DNA of 64,000 nt from Oscillibacter sp. (GCA_017446225.1 JAFSRH010000035.1:1-64000), one strand, 5' to 3'. Positions 7,674-17,329 are shown, counted from the first letter of the stretch. Notes: generated by a model from the sequence alone, not told the origin. A program made the numbers and translations.

Positions 7674-7706
7674 AACGCCCTTTCCCGGAATCCGGGGAGG
7701 GGCGTT
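7674..7706 (+). terminator. hairpin after ispE, probable weak terminator
   Basis: AACGCCC (7674-7680) pairs with GGGCGTT (7700-7706), with further inner pairing (TCCCGG with CCGGGG). The following stretch is only moderately T-rich, so termination efficiency is uncertain. Confidence 0.5.
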
Positions 7707-7781
7707 CCGTTTGTGCTTTTGGCTATGCAAGGCCTTGAAATTTGTGGAAAACGCTATATTTTCTTGAAATTGTAAAACGAA

Positions 7782-7810
7782 TTGACAGAAATCCCGAAAA
7801 CTGTTACACT
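7782..7810 (+). promoter_or_regulatory. mtlA promoter
   Basis: TTGACA (7782-7787), a 17-base spacer and TACACT (7805-7810), 50 bases before the mtlA start. I see no clear catabolite-response element. Confidence 0.8.
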
Positions 7811-7859
7811 AACCGGTAACGGGCCTTGCGCCCGATTCGGAAAGGGAGGGAACGGAAGT

Positions 7860-9752
7860 ATGAAAGAACGCATACAGAAATTTGGACGCTTCCTCAGCGG
7901 CATGGTCATGCCGAACATCGGAGCGTTCATCGCGTGGGGGTTCATCGCGGCCCTGTTCATCGCGGACGGCTGGTTACCCAACGAACGGATCGCGACCATG
8001 GTCAGTCCCATGCTCAGCTACCTTCTGCCGGTGCTCATCGGCTACACCGGCGGACGGATGGTGGCCGACCAGAAGGGCGCCGTGGCGGGCGCGATCGCCA
8101 CGCTGGGCGTCATTGTCGGCGCGGGGATTCCCATGTTCATCGGCGCCATGATTATGGGTCCGCTCGGCGGCTACGCGATCAAGAAGTTTGACGAGGCCAT
8201 GGAGGGACACGTCCCCGCCGGGTTTGAAATGCTCGTCAACAACTTCTCGGTGGGCATTATCGGCGGCGCGCTGTCGATTGTCGCCATGTTCGTGATTGGC
8301 CCGGCGTGCGAAGTCCTCACGGGCGCGCTCGGCGCGGGAGTCGGCTTCCTTGTCGACCACGGCCTCCTGCCCCTGACCGCCATTCTGGTCGAACCGGCGA
8401 AAGTCCTCTTTCTCAACAACGCCATCAACCACGGCGTCTTTACGCCTATCGGACTGGAACAGGCGCAACAGGTCGGAAAATCCATCCTGTTCATGATTGA
8501 GTCGAACCCCGGCCCGGGTCTCGGCCTGCTTCTGGCGTACTGCGTGGCCGGAAAGGGTTCGTCCCGTTCCTCCGCCGCCGGCGCGGCGTTCATCCAGTTT
8601 GTCGGCGGCATTCATGAGCTGTACTTCCCCTACGTGCTCATGAACCCGATTCTGATTCTGGGTCCCATGTCCGGAAACTTTGTGGCCATTCTGGTACTGT
8701 CGATTCTGGGCGGCGGCCTCAAGGCGGCGGCGTCCCCCGGCTCCATCATCGCCGAACTGCTCATGACTCCGAAGGGCGCGTACTTTGCCAACATCTGCGG
8801 CATCGCCGCCGGATGCGCCGTCAGCTTTGTGGTAACCGTTACCCTGATGAAACTGTTCGTACGGGAGAGCGAAGGCGACTTTGAAGCCGCACAGGCTCAG
8901 CTTGCCGCCGATAAGGCCGCCGCCAAGGGTCAGGCCATTGACGTGACCGCCGGCGTGTACGTGGACCCGAAGGACGTAAAAAAGATCGTCTTTGCCTGTG
9001 ACGCCGGCATGGGTTCGTCCGCCATGGGCGCGACCATGTTACGGAACAAGCTCAAGGGCGCGGGAATCTCGGACATTACCGTTGTGCACGCGCCCGTATC
9101 GGAAGTGCCGAAGGACTGCCAGATTATTGTTACCCATCACGAACTGTCCGCCCGCGCGGCGAACGATAACCCCGGCGTACGGATTATTCCGATCAAGAAC
9201 TTCATGGGCGCGCCGGAGTATGACGCGCTGGTTACCGAAATGGTCGAAGGCCGCGGCGCGGCGGGCGCGAAGAGCGCCGCGAGCGTCAAGGCGGACGCTT
9301 CCGAAAAGGTCCGGAAGGGCGAAATCCTGCTTAAGAAGGAAAATATCAAACTCGGCTGCAAGCCGGTCGCGCCGGAACAGGCCATTCGTGACTGTGGCCG
9401 TATGATGGTAGAGGCCGGAATCGTGGAGGAAGGCTACATCGAGGGCATGATTGAGCGGAACAAGAGTTTCCCCGTGGCGATTGGAAACCATGTGGCCATT
9501 CCGCACGGCACCAACGAAGCCCGGAAGTATATCATTCACAACGGCCTTGTCTGCATGACCTACCCGGAGGGTATCGCGTGGGACGAGGACACGGTCAAAC
9601 TCGTGATCGGCATTGCCGTCAAGGACGGCGGGGACCACGTGGACGTGCTCGGCGCGGTCGCCGAAGCCGCCGACACCGAAGAGGCCACGGACGCGCTCGT
9701 CTCCAGCGGCGACATCGACAAGATCTACAAGACCCTCAACGGCCTGAAATGA
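7860..9752 (+). CDS. mtlA: PTS mannitol-specific EIICBA component
   Basis: Takes up and phosphorylates mannitol at the membrane. The 630-residue protein has all three domains in one chain like Escherichia coli MtlA (637). IIC membrane domain (about 1-345) starts KFGRFLSGMVMPNIGAFIAW. IIB (about 375-465) carries the phosphorylation site Cys380 in FACDAGMGSSAMG. IIA (about 490-630) carries His549 in GNHVAIPHG. These match E. coli Cys384 and His554. The ATG at 7860 is preceded by AAGGGAGGG; an upstream extension would overlap the promoter. No mtlD, mtlF or mtlR lies nearby, so mannitol-1-phosphate must be handled by genes elsewhere. Confidence 0.95.
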   Translation: MKERIQKFGRFLSGMVMPNIGAFIAWGFIAALFIADGWLPNERIATMVSPMLSYLLPVLIGYTGGRMVADQKGAVAGAIATLGVIVGAGIPMFIGAMIMGPLGGYAIKKFDEAMEGHVPAGFEMLVNNFSVGIIGGALSIVAMFVIGPACEVLTGALGAGVGFLVDHGLLPLTAILVEPAKVLFLNNAINHGVFTPIGLEQAQQVGKSILFMIESNPGPGLGLLLAYCVAGKGSSRSSAAGAAFIQFVGGIHELYFPYVLMNPILILGPMSGNFVAILVLSILGGGLKAAASPGSIIAELLMTPKGAYFANICGIAAGCAVSFVVTVTLMKLFVRESEGDFEAAQAQLAADKAAAKGQAIDVTAGVYVDPKDVKKIVFACDAGMGSSAMGATMLRNKLKGAGISDITVVHAPVSEVPKDCQIIVTHHELSARAANDNPGVRIIPIKNFMGAPEYDALVTEMVEGRGAAGAKSAASVKADASEKVRKGEILLKKENIKLGCKPVAPEQAIRDCGRMMVEAGIVEEGYIEGMIERNKSFPVAIGNHVAIPHGTNEARKYIIHNGLVCMTYPEGIAWDEDTVKLVIGIAVKDGGDHVDVLGAVAEAADTEEATDALVSSGDIDKIYKTLNGLK

Positions 9753-9817
9753 GCGTTCCGGACGCGCGGCGTCCGCCGGACCCGGAAACGCTTCAGCGTC
9801 TCCCGCGCTGAACGGAC

Positions 9818-9853
9818 AGGGAACCGGGCGTTTGTCCGGTTCCCTGACGTTTT
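9818..9853 (+). terminator. terminator after mtlA
   Basis: AGGGAACCGG (9818-9827) pairs perfectly with CCGGTTCCCT (9836-9845), followed by GACGTTTT. It lies between mtlA and the convergent ACT-domain gene. Confidence 0.75.
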
Positions 9854-9861
9854 ACAATCCG

Positions 9862-10227
9862 TCATACAAAGTCGTATCCGTGTTCCGACAGCGCGCGGAC
9901 CGCCCGGTCAAAGTGTTCCGCTTTCACAAGGATGTAATCCGTGTTGTACGTGGAGACGGCGAAAATGCCGATACGCTCAGCCGCCAAAACGGCCGACAAC
10001 TTTGACAAAATCCCGGTCAGGGAGAAGTCAAGCGTCCCGCGCACGCGAAACCCGCGCCAGCCGTCCTCCCGCGCAAGCGTACGAGGCGGCGTCCGGCACG
10101 TTTCGCAAACCAGCGAAATTTCCTCGTCCGTCCTGCCGACAAAATACAAGCCCCCGCCCAAATCAATGTCCGCCGTCTCCCGGACCTTGCACACGGTCAG
10201 GGCATGGGACAGTTTTTCCAGTTCCAT
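9862..10227 (-). CDS. ACT-domain protein
   Basis: A 121-residue protein of the small ACT_7-type family. It opens MELEKLSHALTVCKV, then carries a beta strand segment GGLYFVGRTDEEISLVC (residues about 25-41), a typical ACT core with the turn SLTGILSKLSAVLAAERIGIFAVSTYNTDYILV, and ends at EHGYDFV. Such proteins often bind amino acids as sensors; the ligand is unknown. I chose the internal ATG at 10227 because GAGGGG lies 8 bases before it; a 17-residue longer reading lacks a ribosome site. It is a single-gene unit convergent with mtlA. Confidence 0.85.
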   Translation of the reverse strand: MELEKLSHALTVCKVRETADIDLGGGLYFVGRTDEEISLVCETCRTPPRTLAREDGWRGFRVRGTLDFSLTGILSKLSAVLAAERIGIFAVSTYNTDYILVKAEHFDRAVRALSEHGYDFV

Positions 10228-10308
10228 TCGCCGTTCCCCTCTCTGCGGTTCCATATTCTGTAAAAAACTTTTTTTCACATAACGCGTGACTTTTCACCCC
10301 CGGACAGG

Positions 10309-10314
10309 TATAAT
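10309..10314 (+). promoter_or_regulatory. -10 element upstream of the rhomboid-like gene
   Basis: TATAAT at 10309-10314 lies 43 bases before the TTG start. The best -35 (GTGACT, 10286-10291) is weak at 17-base spacing. Confidence 0.5.
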
Positions 10315-10356
10315 AATATCATCGTCTGCCGCAATCTTTACAAGGAGGGATATGTC

Positions 10357-11229
10357 TTGAATAAACTGCATGAACTTTCAGAACGTTTTATTCGGCGGTA
10401 TCCGGAGTTCGGCCTGCCCGGTCTTATGCGCTATATCGTCATCGCACAGGCGGCGGTGTACGTCCTGACCATATTTTCCAGCGCGGCCGCGACCAGTTTT
10501 CTGGCCTTCCGGTGGTACGCGGTCCTGCACGGCGAAATCTGGCGGCTTGTGACCTTCGTCCTTATGCCCCCGTACAGCTCCCTCCATGACGCGCTCTGGC
10601 TTGCCCTCTCCCTTTACCTCTACTACATGATCGGCGCCACGCTGGAACAGGAGTGGGGAACCGCGAAATTTAACCTCTACTACGCCTCCGGCGCGGTCCT
10701 GACGCTTCTGGTCGGCGTGATTACCGGCCTGCTTGTCGGCGACATATGGATTGCCGGGACCCAGTTTATTAACCTGTCCATGTTCTTCGCCTTCGCCATG
10801 CTCTACCCCGACACCCAGTTTCTGCTTTTTATTATCCCCGTAAAGGCCAAGTGGCTGGCGTGGCTGGACGCCGCGTTTTTCGGCTTCTCGGCGCTCAAAA
10901 GCGCGTTCGCCCTGAATATCGCGGGCGTCCTGCTCCCCTTGATTGCGATTCTCAACTTTTTCGTGTTCTTCTGGCCGGACATTACCGACTGGTTCATGTA
11001 TCACAGCCAGCGCGTAAAACACCAGACGTCCCCGAAAACCATCCACTTCCGGGAGGCCGCCCGTGAGCAGAAACGTAAAGAGGCCCGACAGGGTTACCGC
11101 CACAAGTGCGAAATCTGCGGCCGTACGGACGCCGATTTCCCGGAATTGCAGTTCCGTTACTGCTCCCGCTGCGCGGGCTATCACTGCTTCTGTCAGGACC
11201 ATATTTTCAATCACGAACACTACAAGTAA
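10357..11229 (+). CDS. rhomboid-fold membrane protein, probably inactive, with C-terminal zinc-binding tail
   Basis: This 290-residue protein has about six membrane segments (starting near residue 25) with rhomboid-like sequence such as LATLEQEWGTAKFN-like YMIGATLEQEWGTAKFNLYY and FLLFIIPVKAKWLAW. The catalytic GxSG loop of rhomboid proteases is replaced by NLSM, and the last membrane segments (AGVLLPLIAILNFFVFFW) lack the catalytic histidine, so it is probably a pseudoprotease. After a basic linker, the tail (about 247-290) carries CEICG, CSRC, HCFC and two late histidines, a likely double zinc site. Start is TTG at 10357, 7 bases after AAGGAGGG; the nearby ATG is out of frame and stops at once. 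Ligand unknown. Confidence 0.8.
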   Translation: MNKLHELSERFIRRYPEFGLPGLMRYIVIAQAAVYVLTIFSSAAATSFLAFRWYAVLHGEIWRLVTFVLMPPYSSLHDALWLALSLYLYYMIGATLEQEWGTAKFNLYYASGAVLTLLVGVITGLLVGDIWIAGTQFINLSMFFAFAMLYPDTQFLLFIIPVKAKWLAWLDAAFFGFSALKSAFALNIAGVLLPLIAILNFFVFFWPDITDWFMYHSQRVKHQTSPKTIHFREAAREQKRKEARQGYRHKCEICGRTDADFPELQFRYCSRCAGYHCFCQDHIFNHEHYK

Positions 11230-11233
11230 TCGA

Positions 11234-11262
11234 ACCGGGGGACCGCTTGGCGGTCTCCCGGT
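11234..11262. terminator. hairpin between convergent genes
   Basis: ACCGGGGGACCGC (11234-11246 region) pairs with GCGGTCTCCCGGT (11250-11262). It could end transcripts from both sides, although neither side has a long T run. Confidence 0.5.
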
Positions 11263-11268
11263 CTGTGG

Positions 11269-12918
11269 TTACGGATTGCGCAAAATCACTTGGTTGCGTA
11301 CTTTGTAGGCGCTGGTGGCCTCGTACTTGCTGGAAATCAGTTTTCCGTTTCCATCGTAAATGTTGCGGTACGTCTTGTACGTCTTGCCCACGTACGGCGT
11401 CACGGAGACTTTCTGCGTCCCCTTCGGAAGGGAGCGGTCCGTCCGGTACTCCGTTTTCCACTGCGTGGAGGAAATGAACTCGTTGGTGATTTTCACCGTA
11501 TTGTTGTTCGTCTTGGTGCCGATTAACTGTACCGTCAGGTAGCCGTTGGAGTAGAACGTCTTAATGATGACGGGGTAGGGCGTATTGTTGGTGAACTTGT
11601 AATCCGGCCCGCCCCACGACACGGTAGCGTCCATTCCGGCCGGGATATACGCCGGAACGTAACGGTGCGGGGAACGTTCCGTAATCTGCATGTTGGAACG
11701 TAAACAGGCGAGATAGAGCGTGGAAGAGGGCTGGCATACGCCGCCGCCGATTTCGTCCACGGTCAGGCCCTGCACGTACGCCGGCGCGGCCTGATAGCCC
11801 TTCGCCGTGGTGCGGCGTCCGACGCGGCCGTTGTACGAAAAGACTTCCCCGCTGTTGACGACCGCGTTGTTGATGGCCTTCGCCGCGAGCTTTACGTTGT
11901 TGACACGCGCCGCCGTGCCGGATACCTTCGTGCTGGCCTCCCCTAACAGGTCACGGAACAGGACTTCCTTCAACTGCGTGTAGGTAAGGGTCGGCTTGCC
12001 CCGTGTGAGGCCCATTTCAATGGTCTGGCCCGGGATTCCCTCGTTCATCAGGGTCCGCAAGGTTTCAACGTCAAAATCCACCCCGTACTCACCCGGCGCG
12101 ACTTCCCACGTTTTCGGGTCGAACCACGCGTTCTTGATGGGAATGTAAATCTTCTCGTGGATCTCCTCGGCCGTAACGACTTCATGCGGTACGGCGGAGT
12201 AGGGGATATCTACGGAGAAGTCCGGGGAATTTTGAATGATGTTGCCCAGTTTTTCGATAATCGGCTCTTCGGGTACGCTGCGGCCGTTTTTCGGAAGCGT
12301 GACTTTCAAAGTGTCCTCTTCGCGCCCGTATACGGTTTGGATAGGCTCGTAACTGAGCGTTTCGGAAACTTCCTTGGCGCGCAAGGCGACCTGTTCGGGG
12401 TCCACGGTCAGCACGGGGGCGTACTCGGTTTCGCCCTCCCCGGTCAGGTAACGCCAGCCCAGCGAGAAAAATTCCGGGTCCGTCACGTTCATGTCATAGG
12501 CTTCCTGCGCGATGGCGCGGGTATCGGGATGGAATCCCAAATCACGGAGAGGAAACGAGTAGTCCGGCGCGTTCGGACGGTACTTTTCCACATGGGTCCC
12601 CTCGTCCATGATATAGTAGAGGTAGAGGTCAACCTGCGCCTTGTCGATAAAGGTATCGAGCTTTTTCGCGGCCTCCTCCACGGTTAATCCGCTCAGCTCC
12701 ACGCCCATGACGCTGATACCCGGCCAGATCGCCTTACCGTTCGCCGCGTAGGCGCACAGTCCCGCGTAACCGGCGGAGACAATCACGCCCGCAATGACAA
12801 AGGCCGCCAGCACGGTCCGGACCACCGAAAACAGCGTGCGACCGACGCCGCCGGGAGCCGGTCCGGGCGTGACCGGGACATTGTCCGGACCGGACCCCAT
12901 AGAAAGCTGATTTTCCAT
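11269..12918 (-). CDS. VanW family protein with peptidoglycan-binding-like domains
   Basis: A membrane-anchored cell-envelope protein of 549 residues. A Pro/Gly-rich cytoplasmic start is followed by one membrane segment (about residues 30-52: VVRTVLAAFVIAGVIVSAGYAG). Next come extracellular PG_binding_4-type repeats, beginning ISVMGVELSGLTVEEAAKKL and again near 225-330. The VanW domain (about 335-460) contains NNAVVNSGEVFSYNGRVG and the conserved IGGGVCQPSSTLY. The C-terminal about 90 residues are beta-rich. VanW occurs in some vancomycin-resistance clusters, but this architecture is common in clostridia without resistance genes, and none are seen here. I chose the ATG at 12918 (GGAGTTTTGCTT upstream) over one 14 codons earlier. 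Confidence 0.9.
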   Translation of the reverse strand: MENQLSMGSGPDNVPVTPGPAPGGVGRTLFSVVRTVLAAFVIAGVIVSAGYAGLCAYAANGKAIWPGISVMGVELSGLTVEEAAKKLDTFIDKAQVDLYLYYIMDEGTHVEKYRPNAPDYSFPLRDLGFHPDTRAIAQEAYDMNVTDPEFFSLGWRYLTGEGETEYAPVLTVDPEQVALRAKEVSETLSYEPIQTVYGREEDTLKVTLPKNGRSVPEEPIIEKLGNIIQNSPDFSVDIPYSAVPHEVVTAEEIHEKIYIPIKNAWFDPKTWEVAPGEYGVDFDVETLRTLMNEGIPGQTIEMGLTRGKPTLTYTQLKEVLFRDLLGEASTKVSGTAARVNNVKLAAKAINNAVVNSGEVFSYNGRVGRRTTAKGYQAAPAYVQGLTVDEIGGGVCQPSSTLYLACLRSNMQITERSPHRYVPAYIPAGMDATVSWGGPDYKFTNNTPYPVIIKTFYSNGYLTVQLIGTKTNNNTVKITNEFISSTQWKTEYRTDRSLPKGTQKVSVTPYVGKTYKTYRNIYDGNGKLISSKYEATSAYKVRNQVILRNP

Positions 12919-13219
12919 AAGCAAAACTCCTTCCAAATACAAGGACTCCGTAAAAAGCAAAAGGACAAATGCGCCGCCCGCACAGACGGCCCGTCATGCC
13001 CTTTTTCGACCGCTTCCATTATACCACAAAGGCGGCCGGATGAAAATTACAATTCGGTAACAATTTTCTGAAAAAGTGGAAATATTCTCCAATCCTCCCG
13101 CGCTCTTCCCTGAAATTTCGGGCAATATTTCCGGCGTCCGCCGGTTTTGACGGGCGTCCGGAGCCGGACGCGCGGTAACGGCGCGGACAGGCTCCCGTAA
13201 CGGGGGCCTGTCCGGCTCT
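12919..13219. other. gene-free stretch between argF end and VanW start
   Basis: It holds the VanW promoter and two GC-rich hairpins: GCGTCCGG/GGACGC near 13153-13170 and CGGACAGGCTCCCG/CGGGGGCCTGTCCG at 13184-13214. The second probably ends the argG-argF transcript, although no T run follows it on the minus strand. Confidence 0.45.
13018..13046 (-). promoter_or_regulatory. promoter of the VanW gene
   Basis: On the minus strand TTTTCA (13046-13041), a 17-base spacer and TATAAT (13023-13018), with an extended -10 (TGG before TATAAT). It is about 100 bases upstream of the start. Confidence 0.65.
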
Positions 13220-14203
13220 TCACGGTTTCATCAGTTCGTACATGACCGCTTTAATGGTGTGCATCCGGTTTTCCGCCTCGTCAAAGACGATCGAACGCGG
13301 CGATTCAAAGACTTCGTCCGTAACCTCCATGGCGTCCCGCCGGAAGCGTTCGCCCATCTCCCGGCCAACGTCCGTCTTACGGTCATGGTAGGACGGCAGA
13401 CAGTGCATGAAACGGCTTTGCGGCCCGGCCCGGTCCATCAGGTCCATGGTCACCTGATACGGCGCTAACGCCTTAATCCGCTCTTCCCATACCTCCGCCG
13501 GCTCCCCCATGGACACCCATACGTCCGTATAGAGCACGTCCGCGCCCCGTACGGCCTCCGCGGGGTCCTCCGAAAATTCGAGTACGGCCCCGGTTTCCCG
13601 CGCCGCCGCCTGACAGGTTTCCGTCAGGGCCGCGCCGGGCCAGTACGCTTTCGGCGCGCAGGCGACAAAATGCAGTCCCATCTTCGCACAGCCCGCCATG
13701 AGACTGTTCCCCATATTAAACCGCGCGTCCCCCAGATACGCCAGCTTGACGCCGCGCAGTTTCCCGAAATGTTCCCGAATGGTCAGGAAGTCGGCAAGGA
13801 CCTGCGTCGGGTGGAACTCGTCCGTCAGGCCGTTGAACACCGGCACCCCGGCGTAACGCGCCAGCTCTTCCACAATGGACTGTCCGTAACCCCGGTATTC
13901 GATACCATCGTACATCCGCCCGAGGACCCGCGCCGTGTCGGCGATACTCTCCTTGACGCCCATCTGACTGCCCGTGGAAATGTAACTGCTCCCCATGCCG
14001 AGGTCACGCGCCGCCACTTCAAAGGCGCAACGCGTCCGCGTGGACGTCTTTTCAAAAATCAGGGCCACGTTTTTCCCGTCCAAGTAGCGGTGCGGGATAC
14101 CGGCCTTCTTTTTCGCTTTGAGGTCCGCGGCGGTGTCCAAAAACCGTTGAATTTCCGCCGGGGTAAAGTCCAGCAACTTCAAAAAGTGGGTGTGATTTTT
14201 CAT
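13220..14203 (-). CDS. argF: ornithine carbamoyltransferase
   Basis: Makes citrulline from ornithine and carbamoyl phosphate. The 327-residue product has the usual length. It shows the carbamoyl-phosphate motif STRTR (residues 54-58), HPTQ (near 132) and the ornithine-side HCLP (near 276). I chose the ATG at 14203 because GGAGGAAGTT lies upstream and the family starts here; a longer in-frame reading runs back into argD. It is the last gene of the arginine operon, 16 bases after argD. Carbamoyl-phosphate synthase genes are not in the window. Confidence 0.95.
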   Translation of the reverse strand: MKNHTHFLKLLDFTPAEIQRFLDTAADLKAKKKAGIPHRYLDGKNVALIFEKTSTRTRCAFEVAARDLGMGSSYISTGSQMGVKESIADTARVLGRMYDGIEYRGYGQSIVEELARYAGVPVFNGLTDEFHPTQVLADFLTIREHFGKLRGVKLAYLGDARFNMGNSLMAGCAKMGLHFVACAPKAYWPGAALTETCQAAARETGAVLEFSEDPAEAVRGADVLYTDVWVSMGEPAEVWEERIKALAPYQVTMDLMDRAGPQSRFMHCLPSYHDRKTDVGREMGERFRRDAMEVTDEVFESPRSIVFDEAENRMHTIKAVMYELMKP

Positions 14204-14219
14204 AACTTCCTCCGGCGTG

Positions 14220-15398
14220 TCAGGAAAGGACCTGCCGCATAATCGAAAGGCCCCGGTCCATCTCCTCTTTCGTGATGACCAGCGGCGGCAACAGACGGAT
14301 CCCCGCGCCGGCCGTGAGAACCAGTAAGCCGTTTTCAATCAGGCGGCTGGCGATTTCCCGGTTGCTGTATCCGTCCGCAACGGAAATGCCAATCATGAGG
14401 CCCAGACCGCGCGTTTTGCCAAAGCAGGGCAGTTCCAACGCCTCAATCGCTTCGCGGAGATAGCGTCCCTTCCGCGTGACTTCGGCAAGGAAAGCGTTGC
14501 TCAAGGTCTCCTGTACGACCAGCGCGGCGGCGGCGCAGACCGGATTGGCCCCGAACGTGGTGGCGTGGGTACCGGGGCCGAGTACGTCCCGGCACTTCTC
14601 ATTTGCCAGTATGCCGCTCATGGGCAGTCCGCCCGCGATTCCTTTCGCGAACGTCAGCGCGTCCGGCCGTACGCCGTACTGCTGGAACGCGAACAGCGTG
14701 CCCGTACGCCCGATCCCGGTCTGGACTTCGTCCGCCAAGAGGAGCCAGTCGCGTTCGGCGCAGAGTTCCGAGAGCGCCGCGACATAGTCCCGGTCCAGCG
14801 GCAGTACGCCGCCCTCGCCCTGTACCAGTTCCACGAGTACCGCGCACACGTCCTCCCCGGCGGCCGCGTTGAGGGAGTCCAAGTCGTTGGCCTCCGCGTA
14901 GCGGAAGCCCTCCGTAAACGGGAAAAAGTAGTTGTGAAAGACTTCCTGTCCGGTGGCCTTCAGGGTGGTAATGGTGCGGCCGTGGAAGGAGTTCCTGAGG
15001 CTGATAATCGTGGAACGGCCCTGCCCGTAACGGTCGAAACTGTACTTACGCGCCAGCTTGATGAGGCCCTCGTTGGCCTCCCCGCCGCCGTTCGCAAAGA
15101 AGGCATCGCTCATGCCGGCGCGCTTGCAGAGGATTTCCGCGAGTTTCGCGGCCGGTTCCGTATAGAACAGGTTGGAGACGTGCCCAAGTTTCCTTGCCTG
15201 TTCGGCGATTGCGTCCGCCCACGGCCGGAAGCCGTAGCCCAAGTCACACACGCCGATTCCACTGGTAAAGTCGATATACTCCCGGCCTTCCGGGTCATAG
15301 AGCCGGGAACCCTCCCCGCGGTCAATGGCCACGGGAAAGCGTCCGTACGTGGGCATGATATATTTTTGGGTCAAATCCCGGATTTCATTGGATGTCAC
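14220..15398 (-). CDS. argD: acetylornithine aminotransferase
   Basis: PLP-dependent class III aminotransferase that makes N-acetylornithine. The 392-residue product is full length. The PLP-binding lysine lies in [15 protein letters not shown] and the cofactor Asp in [13 protein letters not shown]. The cofactor-loop segment reads [10 protein letters not shown], where most relatives have NSGTEANE or NSGAEANE, a mild variation. I chose GTG at 15398: GAGGAGGG lies 8 bases before it, whereas the ATG seven codons upstream has no ribosome site and would place that site inside the gene. Located between a hydrolase gene and argF in the arginine operon. Confidence 0.93.
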   Translation of the reverse strand: MTSNEIRDLTQKYIMPTYGRFPVAIDRGEGSRLYDPEGREYIDFTSGIGVCDLGYGFRPWADAIAEQARKLGHVSNLFYTEPAAKLAEILCKRAGMSDAFFANGGGEANEGLIKLARKYSFDRYGQGRSTIISLRNSFHGRTITTLKATGQEVFHNYFFPFTEGFRYAEANDLDSLNAAAGEDVCAVLVELVQGEGGVLPLDRDYVAALSELCAERDWLLLADEVQTGIGRTGTLFAFQQYGVRPDALTFAKGIAGGLPMSGILANEKCRDVLGPGTHATTFGANPVCAAAALVVQETLSNAFLAEVTRKGRYLREAIEALELPCFGKTRGLGLMIGISVADGYSNREIASRLIENGLLVLTAGAGIRLLPPLVITKEEMDRGLSIMRQVLS

Positions 15399-15411
15399 GC
15401 GCTGTCCCTCC

Positions 15412-16365
15412 TCATTCAATGTTGACTTGCTGGTCTTGATATAGAGTATTGCGGAGCAGTTCCGGGGAATTGCCCGTGAACGCTTCCCCCGCTTCGGCGT
15501 CCCCTTTGAGTTGCCACATAAACCACGCGGTTACATATCCGTCCGCGTTGTAGAGCGTTTCGCCGTGTTCCGCGCCGGTACGCCGGGCCATTGCTTTCCG
15601 CCCCGGAATCTTGTGATACATTTCCGTCATTTTCTCAAACGGCAGGACAAGCTGCGTTTCAAAATCTCCCTCCGTTCCGGAGAACATCAACACCGGAACG
15701 GAGATTTTGTCCAGTTCGTAATTCCACCCCAAGGCGTGGGCGGTTTCCTCATGCGTGGGCGACAAGGCCACCGCCGTCTTGTACAGAGAACGATATTCAC
15801 AGACACTGATGGCGCTAAAAACGCCCGCGCCGCCCTGTGAATGCCCGGAAATCCCGATATTGTCCGTGTCCAGTTTTTCAAAGAAAACGCTGTCCGGGTC
15901 GGCGTTCTGTTGTAAAAGGTATTGCAATGTCAAATCCGCGCTTGCCCCGGTTCCCGTGCCGGGGTCTTCGTTGCCCGCAACAATGAACCCCCACGAGGCC
16001 AGATGACGAAACAGGGCCTTGTATTTCGAGGCGGGAATGCCTGTGCCATTGAGAAAGAGTACAACGGGATATTTGCCGTTGCCGCTCCGCATTTCCAACG
16101 GGTAATAGATCTCAAATGTTTTCAGAGGTTCCGGCGCGGGAATTTTTTTGCGCTTCACCTTCAGGCTTCCGGTTTTGAGATAGCGCGCTTCTACGCTTCC
16201 GCCTGTTTTTACCGTGTCCGTGTATTTGCGCGGCACAGCCGGCCTTATGGACATCAGGAACAGAAGCGCGGCTATCAGCGCGAGGATTGACGCAACAGAC
16301 AATGCCGCGATTCTGAACGCTTTCCCCGTTATCCGTCCCGCCTTTTTCAGCAAAGAGGCAATCAT
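15412..16365 (-). CDS. membrane-anchored alpha/beta hydrolase
   Basis: A 317-residue protein with a basic start and one membrane segment or uncleaved signal (about residues 17-38), so the enzyme part probably faces outward. The alpha/beta-hydrolase core has the oxyanion strand VVLFLNGTG, the nucleophile elbow GHSQGG (about 172-177), an acid in the SGTEGDFE region, and a histidine in AEHGE. The pattern resembles dienelactone-hydrolase or PAF-acetylhydrolase-like esterases. Substrate unknown. It sits inside the arginine operon, 17 bases from argB and 13 from the argD start, so it is co-transcribed. A deacylase role in the pathway cannot be excluded, but the membrane anchor argues against it. 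Confidence 0.8.
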   Translation of the reverse strand: MIASLLKKAGRITGKAFRIAALSVASILALIAALLFLMSIRPAVPRKYTDTVKTGGSVEARYLKTGSLKVKRKKIPAPEPLKTFEIYYPLEMRSGNGKYPVVLFLNGTGIPASKYKALFRHLASWGFIVAGNEDPGTGTGASADLTLQYLLQQNADPDSVFFEKLDTDNIGISGHSQGGAGVFSAISVCEYRSLYKTAVALSPTHEETAHALGWNYELDKISVPVLMFSGTEGDFETQLVLPFEKMTEMYHKIPGRKAMARRTGAEHGETLYNADGYVTAWFMWQLKGDAEAGEAFTGNSPELLRNTLYQDQQVNIE

Positions 16366-16382
16366 TATGTCTGTGCCCTTCC

Positions 16383-17303
16383 TTACGCTTCGTCCGAATA
16401 CTCCAAAGGTTCCGCGCGGCGGAGCATATCGCCGAGCGTTGACGTCTCGTCCCGCCGCAACATGGTTCCAATGCCTTCGTCGCTGAGCAGTTCGATCAGA
16501 ATCGAATGCGGAATGCGGCCGTCAATAATCTGCACGCGCTCCACGCCGCCGGAAATCGCCGCCACACAGCATTCGATTTTCGGAATCATGCCGCCGGAAA
16601 TCACGCCGCTGTTCCGCAGTCCGGGGATTTCCCGGAGCTGGACGACATGAATCAGGGTGCTTTCGTCCTTCGGGTCCCGGAGAAGGCCGCGGACGTCCGT
16701 CAGGAGAAGGAGCTTTTCCGCGCGCAGGGCTTCGGCCAGTCTGGCGGCGGCGGTGTCGGCGTTAATATTGTACGCGGTTTCGGCGTCCGCGCCTTGGGCC
16801 ACCGTGGAGACCACCGGAATGTAACCGTTTTCCAGCGCGCTTTCCACCGGTTTCGGGTCCACGCCCGTGATACGTCCGACCAGACCGTACTTTTCGTCAA
16901 GCTGTACGGCCCGGAAAAGTCCGCCGTCCATGCCGCACAGGCCAATGGCCTTGCCGCCCAGCCGGTTAATTTGCGCGACCAAGTCCTTGTTGACCTTGCC
17001 GCAGAGGACCGACTGCACAATGTCCATCGTTTCGCGGTCCGTATAGCGGAGGCCGTCCACGAAACGGGATTCGTGGCCGATTTTCCGTAGCATTTCGTTA
17101 ATTTCGGGTCCGCCGCCGTGGACCATCACCACCCGAATGCCCACCAGATTCAACAGGATAATGTCACTCATCACGGCTTTGCGCAGTTCCTCGGAAATCA
17201 TCGCGTTTCCGCCGTACTTGATGACAATCGTTTTCCCGGTAAACTGCTGGATATACGGCAGGGCCTCTACCAGCGTACGGGCCTGTAATTCATGGGACGC
17301 CAT
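16383..17303 (-). CDS. argB: acetylglutamate kinase
   Basis: Phosphorylates N-acetylglutamate, the second step of arginine synthesis. The 306-residue product has amino acid kinase motifs: KYGGNAM (about 29-35), the [10 protein letters not shown] loop (about 60-69), and [15 protein letters not shown] for acetylglutamate and nucleotide binding. The C-terminal tail of about 20 residues past the kinase core is short. Allosteric arginine inhibition is common in this family but cannot be read with certainty here. AAAGGAGGG precedes the ATG. It lies 26 bases after argJ. Confidence 0.95.
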   Translation of the reverse strand: MASHELQARTLVEALPYIQQFTGKTIVIKYGGNAMISEELRKAVMSDIILLNLVGIRVVMVHGGGPEINEMLRKIGHESRFVDGLRYTDRETMDIVQSVLCGKVNKDLVAQINRLGGKAIGLCGMDGGLFRAVQLDEKYGLVGRITGVDPKPVESALENGYIPVVSTVAQGADAETAYNINADTAAARLAEALRAEKLLLLTDVRGLLRDPKDESTLIHVVQLREIPGLRNSGVISGGMIPKIECCVAAISGGVERVQIIDGRIPHSILIELLSDEGIGTMLRRDETSTLGDMLRRAEPLEYSDEA

Positions 17304-17329
17304 AGCGTACCCTCCTTTGTTGCGGGGCC

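Noticed and set aside
11269..12918. Vancomycin resistance determinant
   Set aside because: VanW-domain proteins with PG-binding repeats are widespread in clostridia; no vanA/B-type ligase, vanH or vanX is present.
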